From Glandiceps talaboti (taxonomy: Eukaryota; Hemichordata; Enteropneusta; Spengelidae), in NCBI RefSeq assembly GCF_964340395.1, contig NC_135551.1, forward strand, positions 20,758,503 through 20,781,002: a DNA stretch of 22,500 bases, read 5' to 3'. Positions 10,398 through 22,500 of the stretch are shown here, one piece after another. The notes under the pieces were generated by a model that searched no databases, was not told the DNA's origin, and worked only from the letters and a program-made list of their open reading frames with translations. How positions within the stretch are numbered: the first letter of the stretch is position 1; each line of letters opens with the position of its first letter. Position numbers and translations under genes: made by a program.

Positions 10398-10849
10398 CTC
10401 ACTATCAATGTAGAAAAAAAATAAATTCATGATTATTAAGACTTCGCAAAGATTGGTGAAAACGGAGGGAAGTCTGGGCATCAATCGCTCACAAATTTCA
10501 CAAGTAACGTCAACCAATTATCTTGGTGTGTGCTTAGATCAACACATGCTTTGGACATCACACATTGAAAAAGTTAGGAAAGCAATTTCTCCAATTATTG
10601 GCATAATTTCCGAAATTCACTATTACGTACCTAAATCTACTCTTCTTCTGCTGTATAACTCTATGATATTGCCCCATATCTCATATTGTATAGATGAGAA
10701 CGCGTTTTGTTTTGTTTGTTTTTTGTTTGTTTTTGTTTTAATTTCAAATTTGTTTTTGTTTTTGCTTTGATTATTTTGTTTAATCAATTGTAGTTTGGGC
10801 CACAAACTCGACTAGTTTGTTTCAAACTATTTTTGTTGTCCAGCCATGA
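10398..10849 (+). pseudogene. LINE reverse transcriptase C-terminal fragment (broken)
   Basis: The 5' edge reads LTINVEK and then, after a one-base shift in an A-run (about 10413-10420), NKFMIIK. This is the typical L-x-(L/I)-N-x-x-K-T-K-x-M-I-F motif of LINE reverse transcriptases. The frame then stays open from 10429 with TNYLGVCLDQHMLWTSHIEK (the family's YLGV-x-LD-x-x-L-x-W-x-x-HI signature) and LLLLYNSMILPHISYC (the LY-x-S-x-I-x-P-x-I-x-YC motif). About 97 bp of unrelated DNA interrupts the YC-x-x-VW motif, which resumes in another frame as VVWATNSTSLFQTIFVVQ before TGA at 10847-10849. The protein would be inactive, since the catalytic FADD-type motif lies upstream of the truncation. Confidence 0.85.
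10692..10788. other. About 97-bp T/G-rich insertion inside the LINE
   Basis: The conserved LINE motif SYC-I-VVW is split here: the left half ends at about 10691 and the right half resumes at about 10789. The intervening DNA is mostly TTTTG/TTTG-like runs with a short unique start (AGATGAGAACGCG). The hexamer ATTGTA occurs at both edges (10685-10690 and 10787-10792). However, the uninterrupted LINE probably already carried two overlapping copies, so a true target duplication may be only about 2 bp. It could be a small transposon, a filler insertion or a local microsatellite expansion. Confidence 0.6.
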
Positions 10850-10951
10850 ACTCTGTACTCATCCATCAGTTTATGTATAATATGTATTCCACTGTCTTTT
10901 TTACTTTCTCTCTTGTTATGTTGATATGATTTTGAGTTTGTGGCAAATAAA

Positions 10952-10995
10952 ATACTATTATAATACTATTATAATACTATTATAATACTATTATA
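10952..10995 (+). repeat. Four tandem copies of an 11-bp unit at the LINE 3' end
   Basis: The unit ATACTATTATA is repeated four times without mismatch (10952-10962, 10963-10973, 10974-10984, 10985-10995), directly after the AATAAA of the LINE tail. In CR1/L2-like elements such tails come from repeated template use during target-primed reverse transcription. This marks the 3' boundary of the insertion. Confidence 0.9.
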
Positions 10996-11033
10996 TTGTG
11001 CTGTGTTGTGTTGTGTTGTGTTGTGTTGTGTTG
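10996..11033. repeat. TTGTG pentanucleotide array, right of the LINE
   Basis: About seven and a half units of TTGTG (the second is CTGTG) start immediately after the LINE tail. The opening TTGTG-CTGTG matches the start of the left array at 10325. This fits a target-site duplication within a microsatellite, though slippage has blurred the exact edges. Confidence 0.9.
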
Positions 11034-13477
<2,444 letters not shown>

Positions 13478-13478
<1 letters not shown>

Positions 13479-14209
13479 CATCACATTGACGTGATGATGC
13501 ATAACTATATTGACGATCACTTTATTATTATGGCTGAGATATGTTCTCGACGGACGGTATTCAGTGATAAGGAAATCTCCCTAGTCGAGGACACCTCACG
13601 TGTTCTCTTATTTGTTCATGTACGCATCCCATAAGAGAAAATGAGGTGCGCTTAATAACAGATAGAGGCAAAAATGGTTTCAAAATCGTTAAGCATTGAT
13701 ATCATGACAACATTCTTAAGACTTTGCTGTAAGTTGGAGTCCTTTCTTTGAATCAATTTCGTGTTGATGTTGATGGGTTGACTTCTCACCCGCCATGAAT
13801 TGAAGACATGTACACAAAGACGACGTACAAAGATCAGTCAAAGCGCTAACTCAACTAGTCAAATTATGCTGTCAAACTAGAAATGAAACTATGTGGGATC
13901 GACTCCTACATGTTTGTCTGCTTGTCTGTCTGTATTTTCCCCCTTGTCATACAAAATGTTGACTTGTAAGTTTGTCATGCTTTAAAGTCAAACATACAAT
14001 ATCGGAAACTGTGGACCATTTCACAACAGTCGATAGGTCATTCCACGGCATCGCATACATGTACAGTCTGGTTTGTCTGCTTTTCTAATTAACGCCACGA
14101 CCGCTATTCAAAGTCACTGACTATGTTCTATTAATAGTATTTGCAATTTGTGTAATATCGAATAGTAAAGTTTGTACATTTGTTATGACTAACTAGTCTA
14201 ACAGTCCAA
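13478..14209. other. Unique stretch, no gene seen
   Basis: Nothing beyond short chance frames. A weak hairpin, GCATCAC with GTGATGATGC, sits at about 13478-13500 next to the TA array and includes a TGACGTGA string resembling a CRE half-site. Confidence 0.5.
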
Positions 14210-14256
14210 ATCGTGTGATCTGAATAATAATGTTATATATCGTGTGATCTGAATAG

Positions 14257-14267
<11 letters not shown>
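14210..14267. repeat. 29-bp tandem duplication beside a TA array
   Basis: Units 14210-14238 and 14239-14267 both begin ATCGTGTGATCTGAATA and differ at 2 of 29 positions. The second copy ends in TATAT and runs directly into the TA array, suggesting slippage or unequal exchange at the array edge. Confidence 0.9.

Positions 14268-14333
<66 letters not shown>
14263..14333. repeat. TA dinucleotide array
   Basis: About 35 uninterrupted TA units, continuing from the 29-bp duplication. Confidence 0.95.
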
Positions 14334-14338
<5 letters not shown>

Positions 14339-14424
14339 GAAATTTGTATTTAAGTGAATAACTGAGTGTGTTTTTACATCTCTCCTTTTACCGTCGTAAG
14401 GAAAAAGTTGAGTTATACTTTAGA

Positions 14425-14472
14425 TTGCCTGCCTGCCTTTGTGTCAGTCTGTCTGTCTGTCCGTCTGTCTGT
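14425..14472. repeat. Short GCCT / TGTC tetranucleotide tract
   Basis: GCCT units (14427-14437) are followed by TGTC/CGTC units (about 14443-14471). The overlapping plus-strand frames (14366-14641 and 14368-14574) gain most of their length from this tract and are not annotated as genes. Confidence 0.85.
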
Positions 14473-15537
14473 ATGCCCTCCTGTATATGTTCTCACATGT
14501 GTATGTGTACGTGTATATGCACTGTTCGTCTCATTGAGAGCACGATATGTCAAACAATATCACATCAATTCTAATGATTTTGCTACACCTCTTCCCCACG
14601 GTAATGGCAAGAATGGATTAGGTTTTGGTAACATCATTTGAATATCAATGGGTCACTTGCATAATTACTTATCTTATAATTTAGGGAATTAGGCTATATG
14701 ATGCAGAATAAATTTGTATATCATGTGTGATAGCAACAGCTCACTGAATTTTGCATTCTGACAGTGTGTAAAGGAACAAACATTTGAAGGCATTGATTGT
14801 ATGTTTGCATTTCGATTTACATATAGTTCTCAGTGCTTCTTATACCTAATCTCATGATGCTCTTCATATCAGAGATTTGATTGAATCTTGAGGGCTTCCA
14901 TTAAGAAGCAATAAGCCTTGGATTCGCGGAGGTACGAGTTTTATAGGAAGCCATTATTCATAATTGGGCAGATAGCAGGTTTCGAAAAGATTAATTCCAT
15001 GCACCTTCGGCATATACTTGACGCCGCAAAGGCGCGGTATCAGTCACCTATGCCTTCACGCTGCATTGATATTATTATTCGTGGCGTGAAACGTGCACCA
15101 TATAGTGTGGGTGTCGCCATATTTCTACCAATTCAGCACCGAGAGTTCATCTGCATGGCTAAACTGGTGCATTATACTATAGACGACATTGTTCCGCCCA
15201 ACTGAGCAAGATATCCGAAGGGTGGTCGTTAGTTACGCTTTAGCAGAAACGTTAGTGAAAATGATTCATTACACGTCGTGATAGCAAGCAATAGATATTG
15301 AAATATTTTGAGTAATAGGATGACATGCTTCTTATCAGCATTCTCTGATATGAATTGCTTTCGTTGTTCTGTGCGTCAACAACTGGCTACGTCTCTTTGG
15401 AAATGTTTGAAAGAAATTGGCACTCTACTTTAATTACTTTTGATAATGCCATGCCATCACATGTTCAGTTAAGTGAAATAATCGACACATAGCTACCTGC
15501 TCAACACAAACATGCACACAAATACAAGCGCACATGC
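14473..15537. other. Unique stretch, one weak open frame
   Basis: No repeats or elements are recognised. The only item of note is the open frame ending at 15205, listed separately. Confidence 0.5.
14999..15205 (+). CDS. Weak candidate: 68-codon open frame of raised GC
   Basis: From ATG at 14999 the frame runs 68 codons to TGA at 15203-15205, and it is open upstream to about 14918. Local G+C (nearly half over about 15010-15150) is above the neighbourhood. The peptide has mixed, globular-looking composition (for example MHLRHILDAAKARYQSP and a hydrophobic PYSVGVAIFLPI segment). No domain, splice pair or family is recognised. It could be a decayed exon, transposon remnant or chance. Confidence 0.12.
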   Translation: MHLRHILDAAKARYQSPMPSRCIDIIIRGVKRAPYSVGVAIFLPIQHREFICMAKLVHYTIDDIVPPN

Positions 15538-16958
<1,421 letters not shown>

Positions 16959-16979
16959 GTGGATGGATGGATGGATGGA
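16959..16979. repeat. Short GGAT tract in a G-rich patch
   Basis: About five GGAT units follow a G-rich lead (about 16925-16955, including GGGGGG and GGG runs). Confidence 0.8.
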
Positions 16980-17479
16980 CTGATGTCTATTAAAATACAA
17001 ATAATATACAAATAAAATAAGGGTGGTAGCTTTCCATCAGAAAACGCAATAGCAAATTATCTGTACCAAAATTAGAAGTATCCCCATTGTAATTGTGAGG
17101 ATATGATTAATGTGTTTCATTAAATGCTCACTACTGGTGCTGATTTGTGATAAGATTGAAAATATTCGTTTCAAAATACAGTACATATTAAAGGTGAGGG
17201 ATATATGGTCTATATATCCATACAAGCTCTTCCCATTACGGATAGGCTTTCGAATCTTGCACTTATTATTAACTGGATATGATATTGCCAATGGAAGATT
17301 GACGACTTGTCATCAGCGGGCTGAAAAGGAACACATGATGATATGATAACTGGAGGTTCGGATATTGTCGAACACCACGTGATAATGGATTCTGTTAAAG
17401 AAAATGTCCATAGCATTAGAAAAACTAATAAATTATGTTAAATCACCCTAATATACGCGAAGATTAGACGTAACATAGG
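16980..17479. other. Unique stretch, no gene seen
   Basis: Overlapping open frames of 68-84 codons occur on both strands between 17037 and 17416. None has recognisable features, and their mutual overlap argues for chance. Confidence 0.5.
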
Positions 17480-19197
<1,718 letters not shown>

Positions 19198-19264
19198 CTG
19201 TTTGTTTGTTTGTTTGTTTGTTTGTTTGTTTGTTTGTTTGTGCGAGCGTGCGTGCGTGAGTGCA
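19198..19264. repeat. TTTG array followed by a GCGT tract
   Basis: About ten TTTG units (19198-19241) pass into GCGA/GCGT/GCAT units (about 19241-19264). The minus-strand Lys-Gln-Thr-Asn frame here is an artefact. Confidence 0.93.
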
Positions 19265-19686
19265 TGTTGCCTGCTTACAAGAGATATGGACATGTTACCA
19301 TAAGTTGATTGCTGTCATTTTTTTAATTACATTTATGAAACAAAGAGTACGTTAGATCGAGAATCCACGTATACAGAATATTGACAGGAATGAGTCGTTC
19401 TATTACAAAATCTGTATCCCTTATCCAAACGAAGGCTGCATTTATTCAATAATATTTAGCAGGCAATCTAAGTGGTTAACCTCTTAGAAGAACTAATACC
19501 TCTGAACCGTGTAACGATTAGTTCAATATAACTTCAGATGCACTTCTTTAGATGCGGTATTATCAGGCAACATCCACGATTACGCAAATATTGACGCTAA
19601 AATAACGAACTCTCTAAATGTTGCATATAAAATAAGATTATTAACAGAATTCCCTGTGATTCACATGGCCGATTGTCCTTTCAACC
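19265..19686. other. Unique stretch, no gene seen
   Basis: No repeats, frames or elements of note. Confidence 0.5.
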
Positions 19687-19694
19687 TGAGAGAG

Positions 19695-19777
<83 letters not shown>

Positions 19778-19872
19778 CAGAGACAGAGACAGAGACAGAG
19801 ACAGACAGAGACAGAGAGAGAGAGACAGAGAGAGAGAGAGACAGAGAGACAGAGACAGAGACAGAGAGAGAC

Positions 19873-19959
<87 letters not shown>

Positions 19960-19969
19960 GACAGATACA
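19687..19969. repeat. GA to GAGACA to ACAG compound array
   Basis: About 41 GA units (19687-19769, one early C interruption) pass into mixed GA/GACA units (19770-19875) and then nearly pure ACAG (19876-19962). The order suggests that a G-to-C change in GAGA seeded GACA, which then expanded. Frames of 111-127 codons on both strands are Arg-Glu, Asp-Arg-Gln-Thr or Cys-Leu-Ser repeats and not genes. Confidence 0.95.
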
Positions 19970-20317
19970 GATCATAGAGAGAGAATTAAAAAGTCTCACG
20001 GGGGATAAAGTTAACCAAGCGCTTAAGAGTATGCATTAATCATCGGCGAAAGAAAATCTTTATCCACAAATGTTACACAGACCTTGACTTTTGAAATATT
20101 CAACACCCCTCATTATCAACTCAGCTGATATCATGATATCGGTACCTTTTGGAAAACTCGCATTCGTTACGGTAGAATACACCCGGACCTAGTTTCCCAG
20201 TACTAGTCCGTTTGTCGGCTGTCATATGTTTAATTTTGATATTATTTTGACCTCTGTTTTAAACGTTTGCATGGTGATTTTAAATGCGAATGGTCTGGGT
20301 TATCGTGAAGCATACAT
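19970..20317. other. Unique stretch, no gene seen
   Basis: A 14-bp perfect palindrome, GATATCATGATATC, lies at about 20125-20138. Nothing else is recognised. Confidence 0.5.
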
Positions 20318-20328
20318 GACACACACAC

Positions 20329-20371
<43 letters not shown>

Positions 20372-20450
20372 CACACACACACACAAAACACAAAAAACAT
20401 ACATACATACATACATACATACATACATACATACATACATACATACATAC
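20318..20450. repeat. CA then CATA compound microsatellite
   Basis: CA units with a few breaks (20318-20396) are followed by about thirteen CATA units (20397-20450). Frames of 62-89 codons across it are repeat artefacts. Confidence 0.95.
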
Positions 20451-21359
20451 GCACCTCCGATCTTTCTTCGTAATGGTAAGGAAAACAATCTATAGACCGT
20501 TATATGTCAAAAAAGAAGACATAAACCATAAATCCGTCTTCGCCCAGGGCACTTTGAATTGAGACCACGCAGATTACAAACACTGAATTAATAATACAAA
20601 CTGCTATACTGAATAATTGAAGCGTTCTGGGATCTAAAACTTGTATATTGACAATCATTCGTATCTAGGCAAAGTATCAGTATCACATTGTGTTTGTCAG
20701 ACAATACTTCTTATCGGATTATATCACGGTAAAACCTGAAATGCTTTTCTAAAGTCAGTTAATTTTTTGTTAATAACGTATGAGCATCAATATTTATATG
20801 TTTCAAATATACCTAGCCATTAGATTTCACGTCACCCTATTTCTTTTTAAGTTTCTCATTACTTTCAATAGCAACTATATGGCCGGTAGGTTGATTTTCT
20901 TTAAAGTATAACAAAATGAAAATTGATCGTCTTCATGTTTCTTTACCTCTCCGTTTCCCCCTCTCTATCTTCTTTTTATTTGATTCCTGGTAACAAACCT
21001 TTTCACAGCTTCTCTACACAATTGGTAAGTTCTCAGCCCCTACTTGAATAACTTCCGCCATGAGTGTAGATGATGTCGTTAGTCCAGACACTTGCTTGTT
21101 CTTGCTAGATATGGAGCTGTTCCGTACAATATTAAGGGCGGGCGAAAATGTTTAATTATATTTATATTTTTTGTTTTTTTGATGTCGGAGCTGAAAATTT
21201 TAGTCGGCCAAGTAATTAGGAACAGAGAAAAAAATAAGGTTACCCTTATACCTCTGGGATTTTTTCGCTTTAATGCTCACATAAGTGGATAATCCATGTG
21301 TTTGCAATTTGGTTAACTAATATTCCATATTTTAATCTTTTGAGTGATAATAATTTTAA
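20451..21359. other. Unique stretch with a possible 16-base micro-exon
   Basis: No gene-like frame is present. A long pyrimidine-rich run (about 20937-21008) ends in TTTCACAG. Sixteen bases later comes GTAAGT (21025-21030), so acceptor and donor consensus bracket 21009-21024. Without flanking exons this is only a curiosity. Confidence 0.35.
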
Positions 21360-21384
21360 TGTGTGTGTGTGTGTGTGTGTGTGT
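21360..21384. repeat. TG dinucleotide array
   Basis: Twelve uninterrupted TG units. Confidence 0.95.
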
Positions 21385-21781
21385 AAAGACAGTTTGTCAT
21401 GTAGTGTAATGTCTGTAAATGTTATTGTTTGTAAATTTACATGTGCAGCGTAACTGAATTTCATTTATTCTTTTATTGATGTGGACTAGTGTAAAGATAT
21501 TATTACTATTGTTTTAAGTCGTGATAAGTTACAAAATGTTATATCAGTTGAGTGCACAGTAGTTTTATGTCATAAATCATAGCATTTATATTTTATATTA
21601 ATCTGAACTAGCTGTAACTGAAGTATTAATTTTCGATGAAACATACACAGCCAATAATATATTCATAACAACTGTTGCAATACCAATATTTCGACAATGT
21701 ACATGTTATTAATCAGAGGTCGTTTTTAACCACAAGCAATATAGTAATACGTTGAGTACGTGTGATTGCATTGGGGTGGTA

Positions 21782-21805
21782 ATTTTGGGGTGCGGACCCC
21801 AAAAT
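21782..21805. repeat. 10-bp perfect hairpin with GCGG loop
   Basis: ATTTTGGGGT (21782-21791) and ACCCCAAAAT (21796-21805) are exact reverse complements around a 4-base loop. It could be a terminator-like or foldback structure or a transposon end. No second copy was noticed in the window. Confidence 0.6.
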
Positions 21806-22114
21806 AAATTTGATCGCATTTACTGCAATGTGCTACGTGAATAGCTATAGCAAATCGTTTAATCATAGGTGATTCCATGCTGTTTAAGGTGTAGGATATT
21901 ACAAATAAGTGAATTATATGTTAAACAAATGCAGGTTTTGGGTTGTTTTTTTTCAAAACACGTTCCAGTTGTAGCGCGTTATTCATGATTATTTTCCATC
22001 CAAGATTTGACACACCGTGGAAAAGAACGCAAACAGAGGAGAAAACAGTGTAAACATAGATTCGATTTAAATGTATGACACGTACGCTTGATACCAACTG
22101 GTGCATTGGTTCTT

Positions 22115-22128
22115 GGGGGGGGGGGGGG
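22115..22128 (+). repeat. Run of 14 G
   Basis: Fourteen consecutive G follow TTCTT. Long mononucleotide G runs are rare in AT-rich DNA and prone to length errors in sequencing and replication, so the exact count may be unreliable. Confidence 0.9.
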
Positions 22129-22500
22129 TACTGCTTGACATTCGATGGCTCTCTCACATACCTGTTTGAAGTTCCATCATGTTAGAAACATATTGAGATG
22201 TCAACTAAGTTTCCGACGTACTAGTCAGAGTGGAAAGGTCACTTGCCAATTTAGCTCAAATCGATGATGTGCCAATTTGGTTGACGCATATGCATCGACA
22301 ACTAAACGACCCCTTAATGACGAGATGGTCGATATTATTCCAGGTATAATTAAATCCAACAGATTCAACAGAAAACTCACACTTTTACTTTCAAATATTT
22401 AAAACAATAACCCAGTCCAACAGATTCTTAATGAAGTATATTGTTTTTACCGTGGCCATTGGAATATCGAATGGACAAGCTATTAAATATTTATTGTCGA

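Larger units (their letters stand above)
10398..10995 (+). mobile_element. 5'-truncated non-LTR retrotransposon (CR1/L2/Jockey-like LINE)
   Basis: The element begins inside a reverse-transcriptase reading frame. It continues through the RT thumb region and a short 3' tail with AATAAA (10946-10951), and ends in four copies of an 11-bp repeat (10952-10995). A tail of short tandem repeats instead of poly(A) is typical of CR1/L2-type LINEs; clade assignment beyond that is not possible here. The endonuclease and catalytic RT domains are missing, as expected of a 5'-truncated insertion. The copy is dead: it has a frameshift, an internal insertion and probably an internal deletion after 10849. TTGTG arrays flank it on both sides. 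Confidence 0.85.
21385..22500. other. Unique AT-rich stretch, no gene seen
   Basis: The minus-strand frame at 21921-22157 is ordinary. A near-duplicate TGCCAATTT(A/G)G occurs at about 22244 and 22269. A hairpin and a G-run are listed separately. Confidence 0.5.

Noticed and set aside
19656-20039. Open frame of 127 codons rich in Arg-Glu and Asp-Arg-Gln-Thr
   Set aside because: It is purely the GA/GACA/ACAG array; the non-repeat ends are only about 10-25 codons and show no features.

Overview
The window looks like intergenic or deep intronic DNA from a multicellular animal. It is AT-rich, has no long open reading frame on either strand, is crowded with long simple-sequence arrays, and holds the remains of a CR1/L2/Jockey-type LINE and a short palindromic transposon-like element. 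None of the bacterial hallmarks appear: no packed genes, operons, ribosome-binding sites or tRNAs. The microsatellite style (long TA, CT, CATA, TGTC and CAAT-family arrays) suits a marine invertebrate such as a mollusc, other lophotrochozoan, hemichordate or echinoderm. I cannot name a species, and that placement is inference.

Layout. Positions 301-509 hold a CCCA/CCAT/CATA compound microsatellite. A gene-free stretch runs to a degenerate TAATG pentanucleotide array at 5187-5504. A small GC-rich, coding-like island lies at 6765-6854. At 7962-8121 is a 160-bp foldback element with perfect 70-bp arms and an 18-bp loop, flanked by TA, read here as a MITE-like element. From 8510 to 8914 a tetranucleotide array changes motif step by step (CAAT, CCAA, CACT, CAGT, CAAT). 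At 10324-11033 a 5'-truncated LINE copy (10398-10995) lies between two TTGTG arrays and is itself interrupted by about 97 bp of T/G-rich DNA.

The second half is mostly unique AT-rich DNA punctuated by arrays: paired TA tracts (13247-13477), a 29-bp duplication running into a TA tract (14210-14333), and long pyrimidine or purine arrays (15538-15960, 17480-17689, 19687-19969). Smaller arrays are TTTG (19198-19264), CA/CATA (20318-20450) and TG (21360-21384). A 10-bp hairpin and a 14-G run lie near the right end.

No complete protein-coding gene can be supported. Three short open stretches (6765-6854 minus, 9297-9551 minus, 14999-15205 plus) are listed as weak candidates because their composition or length stands out slightly; none matches a family I recognise. 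No multi-gene system is visible. The most notable items are the perfect palindromic element and the nested LINE, insertion and microsatellite structure.
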